Assembly (NCBI RefSeq): GCF_001011035.1
Contig: NZ_CP011492.1
Coordinates: 2,799,501 to 2,863,500 of the forward strand
Reading direction: 5' to 3'
Source: Streptomyces sp. CNQ-509
GTDB taxonomy: Bacteria; Actinomycetota; Actinomycetes; Streptomycetales; Streptomycetaceae
DNA length: 64,000 bases
The notes beneath the pieces were generated by a model. That model made no database searches and had not been told where the DNA came from. It saw nothing but the letters and a program-made list of their open reading frames with translations. The position numbers and the translations under genes are program-made. This document shows, piece after piece, positions 28,230 to 37,152 of the stretch (within the stretch, counting starts at the first letter, position 1; the number at the start of each line of letters is the position of its first letter).

Positions 28230-29276
28230 TCAGTTCCCGCTCAATTCGAGTTCCTGACCAGGCTTGATGGTGTCGGGGTCCTCACCGAGGGAGTTCTTGT
28301 TCCCGTCGTACAACTCGGACCATCCGCCCGACAGGGAATGCTCGCTGGCAATATCCGAGAGGGTGTCACCCGGTCGGACGGTATAACTGCCGCCGCCCGC
28401 CGCGGCGTCGCGTCCCGAGGCGTCGCTCTTGCGGTCCCCGCCGCGCTCGTCCGCGTCACCGGGGATCTCGGCGATCCACTCGCGACCCGGCTCCGGCGGC
28501 TCGGTCTCGTCGGGCGACTGGGAGGCGCCGGGGGTCTCGACGGCCTCACGCGGGGCCCCGGGGGAGCCGGGCGAGGACGGGGCTCCGGACGGGGCCGGGG
28601 TCGCGGAGGCGTCCGGGGCGCGGTGCCGGCCGGAGCCCTCGCCGGAGGCGGTGTCGTCGTCCCGGCCGCTCCGTTCGCCGGAGCCGCCGTCGCGCTCGTC
28701 CGGGTCCTGGCCGCCGCGGTGCTTGCCGCCGCCCTTCCGGGAGTCGTCGCCGTCCTTGCGGTCGCGCTCGTCCTCGCGGTCCGTACGCCCGTCCTCGTCC
28801 TGGCCACGGGAGTCGTCGTCCGGGCTCGGGGCGAGGGTGGGCGGCGCCGTCGGCAGCAGCGGCAGCTCGGCGCCGGGGTCGACCTCCGGCACCCCGCCGT
28901 CGCCGTCCAGCCCGGCGTCCTCGGCGCACTCCGGCCACGCCTTGTCGGCGCCCATGCCGGCGAGAATGCGCTCGGCGACCGTGATCTGCTGCGCGCGGCT
29001 GGCGTAGTCGGGCTGCGAGGCGAACTCCTCGCCGCCGTACTCCTGCCACATGTCCATCGTCAACTGCAGGCCGCCGTAGTACCCGTTGCCCTCGTCGGCG
29101 CTCCAGAGCCCGCCGCTCTCGCACTCGGCGACCCGGTCCCACGTGCCGGCGTCGGCGGCGCTCGCGCCGCTCGCGCCCAGCAGCGGCAGGGCGAGACCCG
29201 CCCCGGTCGCACCGGCCGCGACGACGAACGCGGGGGCCTGGCGGGGACGTCGGTGGCGTCCGTTACCCGAGCGCAT
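28230..29276 (-). CDS. Second Rpf-like protein with LysM domain
   Basis: The 348-residue secreted protein starts at ATG 29276 (MRSGNGRHRRPRQAPAF) with AAAGG upstream. The signal peptide ends near SGASAADA. The Rpf domain (about residues 42-120) carries the catalytic Glu in VAECESGGLWSADEGNGYYG. A long, highly charged Asp/Arg/Glu/Gly-rich linker (about 135-285) follows, then a C-terminal LysM (YTVRPGDTLSDIASEHSLSG to PGQELELSGN). It lies 378 bases upstream of rpfA on the same strand. No riboswitch precedes it, so its control should differ. Confidence 0.93.
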   Translation of the reverse strand: MRSGNGRHRRPRQAPAFVVAAGATGAGLALPLLGASGASAADAGTWDRVAECESGGLWSADEGNGYYGGLQLTMDMWQEYGGEEFASQPDYASRAQQITVAERILAGMGADKAWPECAEDAGLDGDGGVPEVDPGAELPLLPTAPPTLAPSPDDDSRGQDEDGRTDREDERDRKDGDDSRKGGGKHRGGQDPDERDGGSGERSGRDDDTASGEGSGRHRAPDASATPAPSGAPSSPGSPGAPREAVETPGASQSPDETEPPEPGREWIAEIPGDADERGGDRKSDASGRDAAAGGGSYTVRPGDTLSDIASEHSLSGGWSELYDGNKNSLGEDPDTIKPGQELELSGN

Positions 29277-29374
29277 GCGAGTGCCTTTCGTTCCCTGTGT
29301 GTTCGAGCCAGTGGCCGAACTTAATACCGAACCACCGCCGATCACAAGTTGATCGCCTGATAGTCACGCGCAGA

Positions 29375-30649
29375 TCACAACGAACGCCCGAAGTGCACCG
29401 GAAGCGTCCGCAGGCCCCGCATGATGAGCCCGCCGCGCCACCGCAGTTCGGATGTCTCGCCCGCCAGCCGCAGGTCGGGAAGGCGGCGCAGCAAGGTACC
29501 CAGGGCGGTCTGCGCCTCCAGTCTTGCGAGGGGGGCGCCGAGGCAGTAGTGGATGCCGTGGCCGTAGCCCACGTGCTGATTGTCACGCCGGGACAGGTCC
29601 AGGGTGTCGGGGTCCGCGAAGCGCGCGGGGTCGCGGTCGGCGGCGGCCAGCACGACGAGCACGGGGTCGCCCACGGCGACGCGCTGCCCGCCGATCTCCA
29701 GCGGCTCGGTCGCGAACCGCCACGTCGCCAGCTCCACCGGGCCGTCGTAGCGCAGCAGTTCCTCCACCGCGGAGGGCAGCAGCCCGGGATCCGCGGCCAG
29801 CCGGGCGCGCTCGGCGGGGTGGGTGAGGAGGGCGTACGTCCCGTTGCCGATCAGGTTGACGGTGGTCTCGAAGCCGGCGAAGAGCAGGATGAACGCCATG
29901 GCGGCGGCCTCGTTCTCCGTCAGCTTCTCGCCCTCGTCCGAGGCGCGGATGAGGCCGGAGATCAGGTCGTCTGCCGCGGCGTCGCCGCCGCCGAGCGCCG
30001 CGCGCTTGCGGTGGATCAGCTCGGCGAGGTAGGCGCGCATCTTCTTCACCGCGCGCGCGACGCCGCCGCGCGGGCCCTTGCCGTGGTTACGAGGCCCCGG
30101 GGGGCGTCCCCCGGAGGAATGCAGCATCACGGCGGCCCAGTCGCGGAAGTCGTCCTGGTCCTCGGCGGGGACGCCGAGGAGGTCGCAGATGGCGTAGATC
30201 GGCAGCGGGAAGGCGAACTCGTGGATGAGGTCGGCCTCGCCGCGGTCCGCGAAGCCGTCGATGAGACGGTCCGTCAGCTCCTGTACGCGGGGCGCGAAGG
30301 CGGCGACGCGGCGGGGCGTGAACGCCTGGGAGACCAGCCTTCGCAGCCGGGTGTGGTCGGGCGGGTCGATGTTGAGCAGGTGGGTCATGAGGCCGGCGCT
30401 GCGCTCGCCGGGGATGCCGGTCTTGTCGCTGTGGTGGTGCGCGGGGTTCTTGGACAGCCGGGGGTCGGCGAGAGCCTGGCGGGCGTCGGTGTAGCGAGTG
30501 ACGAGCCAGGCGTCGACGCCGCTGGGCACGGTGGTGCGGTGGACGGGCGCGTGGGTGCGCAGCCAGGCGTACGCGGGGTAGGGGTCGGTGGCGAACTCCC
30601 AGCTGAAGAGCGCGGGCTCGGGCCCGTCGCCCGCGGGCGGACCGGCCAC
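29375..30649 (-). CDS. Cytochrome P450
   Basis: The 424-residue P450 has start GTG 30649, one base after the mazG stop, which suggests coupled translation; longer starts would run into mazG. All motifs are present: I-helix LLFAGFETTVN (acid-alcohol pair intact), EELLRYDGP (ExxR), and haem loop GYGHGIHYCLGAPLAR. It is a soluble class I bacterial enzyme needing a ferredoxin and reductase, which are not adjacent. Substrate unknown. In other streptomycetes I recall a P450 in this position, so it is more likely core than a biosynthetic-cluster gene. Confidence 0.93.
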   Translation of the reverse strand: MAGPPAGDGPEPALFSWEFATDPYPAYAWLRTHAPVHRTTVPSGVDAWLVTRYTDARQALADPRLSKNPAHHHSDKTGIPGERSAGLMTHLLNIDPPDHTRLRRLVSQAFTPRRVAAFAPRVQELTDRLIDGFADRGEADLIHEFAFPLPIYAICDLLGVPAEDQDDFRDWAAVMLHSSGGRPPGPRNHGKGPRGGVARAVKKMRAYLAELIHRKRAALGGGDAAADDLISGLIRASDEGEKLTENEAAAMAFILLFAGFETTVNLIGNGTYALLTHPAERARLAADPGLLPSAVEELLRYDGPVELATWRFATEPLEIGGQRVAVGDPVLVVLAAADRDPARFADPDTLDLSRRDNQHVGYGHGIHYCLGAPLARLEAQTALGTLLRRLPDLRLAGETSELRWRGGLIMRGLRTLPVHFGRSL

Positions 30650-30650
30650 G

Positions 30651-31874
30651 TCAGCGCGCGCCGGAGGACCCGGCGGCGGACGGCCCGTCGGAGGCGGTGG
30701 AGTCCTCCGCAGCCCTGCCGTTCGTGCCCGGCGGAGCTTCGGCGGTGGTCGGCCCTGCCGCGTCGTACGCACCGGTGCCGCCGCCCCCGTCGGCCGGCTC
30801 CCCCGCACCCGCCTTCTCCGCCGCGAGGATCGCCTCGCGGTACGTGCGCGCCGCGGCCCGCAGCGCCGTCTCCGGCTCCACGCCCCGCGCCTCGGCCCGC
30901 AGCGCCAGCGCGAGCAGTTCGGCGCCGAACCCGTCCACGGGATCGACCGCGGGCGCGACCGCGCCGCGGCCCTCCCGTACGGCGGCGTCGGCCTCTTCCT
31001 GGCGAACGCCGTTCCCCGCGGCCGCCGGAGCCCCGGTCCCGAGCCCGGCCCGTCCCCCGCCGGGCACCTGCACCGCCAGGCCCGCCGAGCGGGCGCGGCC
31101 CGCCAGCTTCGCCACCAGCGACAGCGCCGGCTGCGCCAGCGGCACGCCCTCCGTGACCGACGAACGCCGCTTCTCTATGGCCTTCTCGCGCAGCCAGTGC
31201 GCCTTCACGTCCGCCGGGGTCTCGGCCACCGCGTCGCCGAAGACGTGCGGATGGCGGCGGACCAGCTTCTCCACGAGCGTGCCCGCCACGTCGTCGATGG
31301 AGAAGGGCTCCTCGGGGTCCTCCTCCGCGATCCTGGCGTGGAAGACGACCTGGAGCAGCACGTCCCCCAGCTCCTCGCGGACGGCCCCCAAGTCGCCGGA
31401 CTCGATCTCCTCGACCAGCTCGTAGACCTCCTCCAGGCTGTGCGCCGCCAGGCCCGCGCTGGTCTGCCCGCTGCTCCAGGGGCACTCGCGCCGGATCCGG
31501 TCCATCACCTCGACCACGTCGACCAGCCGGGCGCCCGGCACGTCGTACGAACCGGGCAGCAGCTCCAGCGACGGCATCTCCACCCGCCCCGAGCCCGCCA
31601 GCCGGGCCAGCCCGTCCGTCAGCGCGGGCTCGCCGTCCGCCGCGGCGACCACGACGACGGTCGCGCCCCCGGCGCAGGCGTCGACCAGCTCGCGGGCGTC
31701 GGGCACGGCGGTCTCCACCTCGACGCCCGCCTCCCGCAGATACGGCACCTGCGGATGCGCGGCGTCGGCGCACAGCACGCGGTCGGCGCCGCGCAGCGCC
31801 TCCCACGCGGGCCAGGACAGCAGCCCGGGGGCGATGCGGTGGGTGGTGGTCAGCAGGACGATTCGGCCGGTCAC
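30651..31874 (-). CDS. mazG: Nucleoside triphosphate pyrophosphohydrolase MazG
   Basis: The 407-residue protein has an N-terminal divergent region (about residues 1-110, tetrapyrrole-methylase-like VLLTTTHRIAPG), then the MazG all-alpha NTP-PPase domain: CPWSSGQTSAGLAAHSLEE, EELGDVLLQVVFHARIAEE and the second half with HPHVFGD. MazG hydrolyses (d)NTPs to NMP and PPi, and protects against oxidised nucleotides or lowers (p)ppGpp. The Gly/Ala/Pro-rich C-terminal tail is not conserved. Start GTG 31874. A P450 follows one base after its stop. Confidence 0.93.
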   Translation of the reverse strand: MTGRIVLLTTTHRIAPGLLSWPAWEALRGADRVLCADAAHPQVPYLREAGVEVETAVPDARELVDACAGGATVVVVAAADGEPALTDGLARLAGSGRVEMPSLELLPGSYDVPGARLVDVVEVMDRIRRECPWSSGQTSAGLAAHSLEEVYELVEEIESGDLGAVREELGDVLLQVVFHARIAEEDPEEPFSIDDVAGTLVEKLVRRHPHVFGDAVAETPADVKAHWLREKAIEKRRSSVTEGVPLAQPALSLVAKLAGRARSAGLAVQVPGGGRAGLGTGAPAAAGNGVRQEEADAAVREGRGAVAPAVDPVDGFGAELLALALRAEARGVEPETALRAAARTYREAILAAEKAGAGEPADGGGGTGAYDAAGPTTAEAPPGTNGRAAEDSTASDGPSAAGSSGAR

Positions 31875-31966
31875 GTCCCCGACCGTAGCCGACGCCGCCG
31901 ACAACCCGGGCACCGGCGGCCGGGGAACGACGGGCCCGGACGGGGCCTACGCCCCGCGCCGCCCGG

Positions 31967-32620
31967 TCACTGCTGGGGGAGGGCGCCGTCCTCCGCGGTG
32001 GCGTTCACCTGCTTGATCCACGGGGTGTCGGCCTGCCCCAGCCGCACCTGCTCGTTGTCCCACTTGCCGAACCGCGGGCTGACGTCGATGCCCAGGTCCT
32101 TCGACGCCTCGACCAGCACGCCGCCGAGCCGCGCCTGGCCCTCCTGCGTCTGCGGGTTGATGCCCAGCTTCTCCACCAGCCCCTGCACCATGAGCTGCTG
32201 CTTGTAGTGCGTGTCCAGGCCCTCCGGCGGGATGCTGTACTGCTGGAGGTACATGGCCTCGAGCTGCTTCTCGCCGCCGACCGAGTCCGCCTCCGCCCGG
32301 CGCGTGCGCTGCACCTCGCCGCGGGGGACGGTCACCCCGTGGCTCTCCGCGGCCTGCTCGATGACCCGGCCCTGGAGCATCGTGTTCAGCGTGTCCACGC
32401 TGAGGTCGCCGCTCTGGTCGATCATCTCGTCGGCCTGAGGGCTGGCGTTCTGCGCGGCGCGCACGTCGGCGACCCGGTTCTGCAACTGCGAGACCGTGAT
32501 GCGCTCGTCGTCGCCGAGCACGGCCGCGGCTCCCGCGCGCGGTTCGCCGCTGCACGAGCTGAGCAGCGGCACGGCCGCGATGAACGCGGCGGCGGTTACG
32601 GCGAGCGCTGTCCTGCGCAT
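31967..32620 (-). CDS. SurA N-terminal domain lipoprotein
   Basis: The 217-residue exported lipoprotein starts at ATG 32620 behind AGGAGG. A signal peptide with lipobox LLSSC places it on the outer face of the membrane. The body matches the SurA N-terminal chaperone domain (helical, TLNTMLQGRVIEQAAESHG); a parvulin-type isomerase domain is absent. Such proteins may help folding of exported proteins. A Crp-type site GTGA-N6-TCAC lies 43-56 bases upstream. Confidence 0.9.
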   Translation of the reverse strand: MRRTALAVTAAAFIAAVPLLSSCSGEPRAGAAAVLGDDERITVSQLQNRVADVRAAQNASPQADEMIDQSGDLSVDTLNTMLQGRVIEQAAESHGVTVPRGEVQRTRRAEADSVGGEKQLEAMYLQQYSIPPEGLDTHYKQQLMVQGLVEKLGINPQTQEGQARLGGVLVEASKDLGIDVSPRFGKWDNEQVRLGQADTPWIKQVNATAEDGALPQQ

Positions 32621-32662
32621 GGCGGCCTCCTGGGCGGCTTTCCTGCGGCGGCGTGCCACTTC

Positions 32663-32676
32663 GTGATACGGATCAC
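32663..32676. promoter_or_regulatory. Crp-type palindrome GTGA-N6-TCAC
   Basis: GTGATACGGATCAC lies inside the longer inverted repeat TCGTGAT-ACGG-ATCACGA (32661-32678), between the divergent lipoprotein and acyltransferase genes. It fits the actinobacterial Crp half-sites exactly. Either gene could be the target. Confidence 0.6.
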
Positions 32677-32778
32677 GATCTTATGCAAGGGGTGGCCGGC
32701 GCCACCACTGCCAAGGCATGACTTGTCTGTTCGGCCGTCATTCATGTTCCGTACACCGGGGCACAAGAAGGTTCGGCA

Positions 32779-33912
32779 GTGACCGTATCCGACGTGCCGA
32801 CGCAGCCGGCAGCCGCCTCCGCTTCCCCGCCGAAGCGCGCCGCCGCCACGGCCCCCGCTGCCGCCCCGGATCGCGCCGCGGCACCCGCACGGCGGCCCGG
32901 ACACCGCTACGACGTGGACCTCATCCGGCTGCTCTGCGCCTGCGGCGTCATCCTGGGGCACACCGGCTCGGAGTTCATCGACGCCGTGGGCCGCCAGGAG
33001 GCGAACGGCGCCGCCGCGTACTGGGCGGGCATGACCGCCGACGCCCTCAGCCGGTTCGCCGTCCCCATGTACTTCGCGATCGCCGGCTGGGCCGTCCTCG
33101 TCGGCGCGCCCCCGCGCGACGGGCGGCGGCTCGCGCAGCGCATGGTGCGCATCGTCGTCCCCATGGCCGTGTGGACGGTGCTCTATCTGCTGTGGGGCAA
33201 GCTGCAGGAGACAAATGAGGACCCCCTGCGGGACCTGGCCGTGGACGCCGCGTTCGGGACCGTACGCCCCGCCTACCATCTCTGGTACCTGTACGCGTAC
33301 GTCCCCGTCGTCCTCCTCCTCGGCTTCGTCGTCCTGCTGCGGGCGGGACGGCGCCCCTGGTGGCTCGGCGCGGTGCTCCTCGGCTTCGCCCTCGGCCCCG
33401 GCCTGCTGGCCGACGCGGGCCGGGTGGCGGGCTCGGGCACGCCGTCGTTCGGCTGGGGCTTCGGCGTCTACTCGCTCGTGTACGCGGCCGGGGGCGCCCT
33501 GCTGTTCTCGCTGCGCCCGCGGAGCGGGCGCGGCGTCCGCGCGCTGTGGCTGGGCGCGGCGACGGCGGCGATGCTGGGCGTGCTGCTCTACCAGACGCAG
33601 GTGAAGTACGTGATCCCCAACGCCCATGTGCTGGTCGCGGTCTTCACCGGCGCGGTGCTGCTGACGCTCACCCGGGTGCGGGTGCCGGAGCGGTGGCGCT
33701 CCCCGCTGAAGCGCGTCGCGGGGGCCGCGTTCGGGGCGTACCTCGTGCACCTCATGGTGATCAGGACGCTGGCCGAGCCGCTGGTGTCGGCGGATCCGGG
33801 CGGCGCGGAGGCGGTGCTGCTCACGGCCGGGGTATGGGCGGCGAGCGTGGTGCTGTCCTTCGGCGCGGCGCTGCTGTGGCAGCGGCTGGGCCTGCGGCGG
33901 CTGCTGGGGTAG
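32779..33912 (+). CDS. Acyltransferase family 3 membrane protein
   Basis: The 377-residue polytopic membrane protein starts at GTG 32779. After a 50-residue Ala/Pro-rich cytoplasmic tail there are about ten membrane helices. The first, ending in VILGHTGSEFIDA, holds the catalytic histidine and neighbouring acidic residue of acyltransferase-3 (OafA-like) enzymes. RMVRIVVPMAVWTVLY is a second conserved region. These enzymes add acetyl or other acyl groups to extracellular sugars or peptidoglycan. The nearby glycosyltransferases (33975-36338) make a surface polymer a possible target; this is inference. Confidence 0.9.
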   Translation: MTVSDVPTQPAAASASPPKRAAATAPAAAPDRAAAPARRPGHRYDVDLIRLLCACGVILGHTGSEFIDAVGRQEANGAAAYWAGMTADALSRFAVPMYFAIAGWAVLVGAPPRDGRRLAQRMVRIVVPMAVWTVLYLLWGKLQETNEDPLRDLAVDAAFGTVRPAYHLWYLYAYVPVVLLLGFVVLLRAGRRPWWLGAVLLGFALGPGLLADAGRVAGSGTPSFGWGFGVYSLVYAAGGALLFSLRPRSGRGVRALWLGAATAAMLGVLLYQTQVKYVIPNAHVLVAVFTGAVLLTLTRVRVPERWRSPLKRVAGAAFGAYLVHLMVIRTLAEPLVSADPGGAEAVLLTAGVWAASVVLSFGAALLWQRLGLRRLLG

Positions 33913-33974
33913 CGGGCCGGGGGCCGTACGAGCGGTCCCGCCCCGTACGGCCCTCCCTCACACCACTCGCGCGG

Positions 33975-35309
33975 CTACGGCTTGGTCAGCGCCCTGCGCA
34001 CCTTCCCCAGCGCCCTGCGGGCGTTGGGGACCCGGCCGAGGTTGCCGCCCGGCAGCCGCAGCGCCGTCAGCCGCTTGCGCTTGAAGTACGGCCGGGTGGA
34101 CGCGTCCAGGTACACCGCCAGCCACTCCTGCGCACCCGGGCGCAGCCGCGCGTGGTTGTCGGCCTGCATGCAGTACCCGACCGCCGTGAGCAGCCCGGCG
34201 AGTTGAGTGGCGTCGCGCGCCGGGCGGTCCGGGCCGCCCAGCTCCGGCACGACGGAGTCCACGATGGTGACGGGGATCCGGTTGCTGTTCTGGTACGGGG
34301 TCAGCCGCTCCAGCAGCGTGTCCGTGCCGACCCGGGCGACGGGGATGCCGTACAGGGTGGCCGCGGTGAGCATCGCCGTGGAGAAGCAGCCGACGACGAG
34401 CCGCGGGCGCAGCGTGCCGTACAGCGCCTCGGCGAGCATCGGCTCCTCCTGCACCGTCAGCGTGACGCCCGCGTCCGCGGCGGCCTTCTGCAGCACCGTG
34501 GAGTAGCGCGCGGGGGCGGTGGGGTGGGGCTTGAAGAGGACGGCGCGGTGTCCTGCCGCGGCGGCGCCGCGCAGCATCCGCTCGTGCAGCGCCTCCTCCT
34601 CGGCCTGGCTGAGGATGTTGAGCGCGGCGAGGTACTGGCCGAGGAGCACGGCGGTGGGCGCACCGTCGCCCTCGCCCTCCCTCTGGCCGTGGTCTCCCGC
34701 GGGCGTGGCGGCGGTCACCTCGTCGAGCACCGCGCGGAACGCCGCGTTCGGCACCACCTCCGCCGGCACCCCGTACTCGGTGAGCAGCAGCGGTTCGAGC
34801 CCCGGTACCAGGTCCAGGTGGAGCAGCCGCTGGACCCGGCAGGCCACGTGCTGCGGCAGCTTCTCGCGGGTCGGGCCGTAGCTCATCAGCCCGTCCGCGT
34901 ACACGTGCACGTCGGCGTCGGCGAAGATCGCGACGAGCGCCTTGGCGGGCGGCGCGGTCACCGACTCGACCACCAGGTCCAGCGGCCCGTCGCCCAGGTT
35001 CCAGGCGCGCCGCAGCAGCCGCTGGAGCAGCGGCACGTCGCCGCCCTTGGGGTGCCAGGCGGCGGGGTGGTGCGGGCGGATCTCGTGGTTGTAGTCCAGC
35101 ACCTCGTCGAAGCGGGCGGAAACCGGCGTCCATCCGTGCATTTCGGACAGTTGGACGGCGGTCTCGGGTACGGCCGCGTTGTTGGCGGCGAGCAGGATGC
35201 GGCGGGCGCCGGCGCGCGGCCCGAACTGCCCGGCGTCCAGGGCGGCGGCGAGCGTCGCCGCCCCGTAGAGCGTGGAGACCTCGAAGATCTGGGTGCGGTG
35301 CTCGTGCAC
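33975..35309 (-). CDS. Polysialyltransferase-family glycosyltransferase
   Basis: The 444-residue protein (start GTG 35309, three bases after the GT2 stop) resembles the POLYST/alpha-2,8-polysialyltransferase Pfam family (GT52/GT97-like): IFEVSTLYGAATLAAAL at the N-terminus, a central VHVYADGLMSYGPTR, and a late FKPHPTAP with the conserved HP that binds CMP-sugar phosphate. It has no transmembrane segment. Family members extend surface polymers, but actinomycete members are unstudied and the donor need not be sialic acid. It forms an operon with the GT2 enzyme. Confidence 0.8.
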   Translation of the reverse strand: MHEHRTQIFEVSTLYGAATLAAALDAGQFGPRAGARRILLAANNAAVPETAVQLSEMHGWTPVSARFDEVLDYNHEIRPHHPAAWHPKGGDVPLLQRLLRRAWNLGDGPLDLVVESVTAPPAKALVAIFADADVHVYADGLMSYGPTREKLPQHVACRVQRLLHLDLVPGLEPLLLTEYGVPAEVVPNAAFRAVLDEVTAATPAGDHGQREGEGDGAPTAVLLGQYLAALNILSQAEEEALHERMLRGAAAAGHRAVLFKPHPTAPARYSTVLQKAAADAGVTLTVQEEPMLAEALYGTLRPRLVVGCFSTAMLTAATLYGIPVARVGTDTLLERLTPYQNSNRIPVTIVDSVVPELGGPDRPARDATQLAGLLTAVGYCMQADNHARLRPGAQEWLAVYLDASTRPYFKRKRLTALRLPGGNLGRVPNARRALGKVRRALTKP

Positions 35310-35312
35310 GTT

Positions 35313-36338
35313 TCAGGCGACCCTTTCCGGCTTTCCCGTCCTGTCCTGCGTGCCCTGCCCGCCCGGCTTCCCGGGCTTCCCCCGCCCCGACGCGCGCAGT
35401 TGCCGCAGCATGCGGGCGCGCTGCTCGTCCATGCCGCGCAGGGTCTCCTCCAGCACGTCCTGCGGCATCCGCCGCAGCGCCTCGGCGGAGGCGCGCTCCA
35501 GGCGCCTGGCGAGGCCCGGCTCCAGGCGTTCGGAGTTGCCGCGGTGAAAGGCGATGAGGGCGCAGTACGTCCGTACCGCCTTGGGCAGGAAGCGGTCGGC
35601 GTCCGGGTCGGCGAGGACGGCGTCGAGCATCGCGTCGTGCGCGGGGATGAAGTCGAGCTGGCGGTCGTCGCTGATCTGCGTGAGGGAGGTCTTGACGCCG
35701 CGCCGGTAGAAGACCCCGAGCAGGCCGGTGACGGCGAAGGTCTCGGCGGTCAGGTGGAGCATCCACGTCCACAGCCGGTCCTCGGCGGTGCGCAGTTCGG
35801 CGGCGAAGCGCCCGGCGCCGTCCTTGAAGAGACGGCGGTGGTAGATGCCGGCCCAGACGAAGGGATAGTCGACCATCGTTTCGAGATTGGCCTGACCGAT
35901 CCCGTCGCGGGCCGCGAGTATCGTGTCGCGGCGCCGCGCGGGCGCGCGCCGCACGACGCGGTCGCGCCCGTTGGACTGCACGTGGTCGACGCGCACGAAG
36001 TCGGTGCCGTACCGGTCCATGGCGGCGATGAGGTCGTCCAGGTACCCCGGCGCGTACCAGTCGTCGCCGTCGAGGAACGTCAGATAGTCGCCTCTGGCGG
36101 CGTCGATGCCGCTGTTACGGGCCCGTGCGATGCCCTGGTTGGTCTCGTGCCGGATCACCCGTGCACCGGGCAGCGTCTTCGCGGCGCGGTCGACTATCTG
36201 CGGGGTGGCATCCGTCGAGCAGTCGTCGACGAGGATGAACTCCCGGCCGGAACGGGCGTTGCGGGCCAGGCTGCGCAGGGTGTCCTGGGCGAAGTCCTGC
36301 ACGTTGTGAAAGGGCACGATGACCGACAGTTTGGGCAC
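35313..36338 (-). CDS. Glycosyltransferase family 2
   Basis: The 341-residue GT-A enzyme starts at GTG 36338. The N-terminal nucleotide-sugar site is LSVIVPFHNVQDF, followed by ILVDDCSTDATP and the metal-binding DxD in TFLDGDDWYAPG. The second half (about residues 180-341) is helical and resembles teichoic-acid and capsule glycosyltransferases; the last 30 residues are Lys/Gly/Arg-rich. The polysialyltransferase-like gene starts four bases after its stop. Together they are likely to build or decorate a cell-surface glycopolymer. Confidence 0.93.
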   Translation of the reverse strand: MPKLSVIVPFHNVQDFAQDTLRSLARNARSGREFILVDDCSTDATPQIVDRAAKTLPGARVIRHETNQGIARARNSGIDAARGDYLTFLDGDDWYAPGYLDDLIAAMDRYGTDFVRVDHVQSNGRDRVVRRAPARRRDTILAARDGIGQANLETMVDYPFVWAGIYHRRLFKDGAGRFAAELRTAEDRLWTWMLHLTAETFAVTGLLGVFYRRGVKTSLTQISDDRQLDFIPAHDAMLDAVLADPDADRFLPKAVRTYCALIAFHRGNSERLEPGLARRLERASAEALRRMPQDVLEETLRGMDEQRARMLRQLRASGRGKPGKPGGQGTQDRTGKPERVA

Positions 36339-36491
36339 TTCGCAAGGCTAGGCGCGCGGTCATTGAAGCGGTTGCCGCCGAGGAGTCCAGCGGGTGAATT
36401 CTCGGTGCCCGGTGAGCAAACGTGTGCCGTTCCTCCGGCTTCGTACGGGGCGCCGTATCTCCTCGCGCCGCCGAGGGCGATAGGGGGCCTG

Positions 36492-37152
36492 TCACCCGAA
36501 CCCGGGGTCGCCGGCCGCGAGCGCGTGCACGGCCGCGAGGCGCACCTGCGGCTCCGGGGAGCCGAGCAGCCCGTGCAGCAGGGCGCCGGCCTCGTCGTAC
36601 GGGTCGCCGGCGGGCGCGCGCGTACGCGCCTCGCCGAGGGCCAGCACCAGGTCGAGGCGGCTCACCAGGTCGGGCTCCGCCCGCCAGCGGTCCAGCAGCG
36701 CGGGCAGCAGGACCTCGCCGGGACTGGCGCAGGATCCCGCGATGCCGGCCGCGGCCCGGCGGATCTCCGGATCCGGGTCGGCCAGCAGGCCGAGGACGCC
36801 GGGCAGCGCCCGGTCCCACGCGGCCGGCCAGCCGGGCGTCAGGAAGCGTTCCTCCACCCGCCCCGCCCCCGCCCGAGCATCACGACCAGATCCAGCACCG
36901 CGGCCCTGCACCGCACGTGCGGCGCGGCGGCGAGCCGGAGCAGAAGGACAGCGCGGCCGGGGCGGCGGGGCAGATCCAGCCGCCCTGGTGGAACAGGACG
37001 TTCTCCAGGTCGTACGCCGCCGCTTCCGCGTCCGCGCGGTCCGCCCCGGCGCAGCGGCGCAGCAGCCCGGGTACGTCCCCGGCGGTGCCGTAGTTGTGCC
37101 GCAGCCCCGCCCCGTCGGCGTCCGCCAGCCCTTCCCACAAGCCCGGTGTCAC
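36492..37152 (-). pseudogene. HEAT-repeat protein broken by two frameshifts
   Basis: Three frames carry successive parts of one protein: residues up to LFHQGGWICPAAPAAL, then LLLRLAAAPHVRCRAAVLDLVVMLG, then RVEERFLTPGWPAAWDRALP through the C-terminus. One base appears missing near 36944 and one in the G-run near 36868. The restored protein has about 220 residues and is a HEAT-like alpha-solenoid, a type common and unstudied in streptomycetes. GTG 37152 overlaps the HNH gene stop (GTGA). Both indels lie in GC runs, so read error is possible. Confidence 0.7.
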
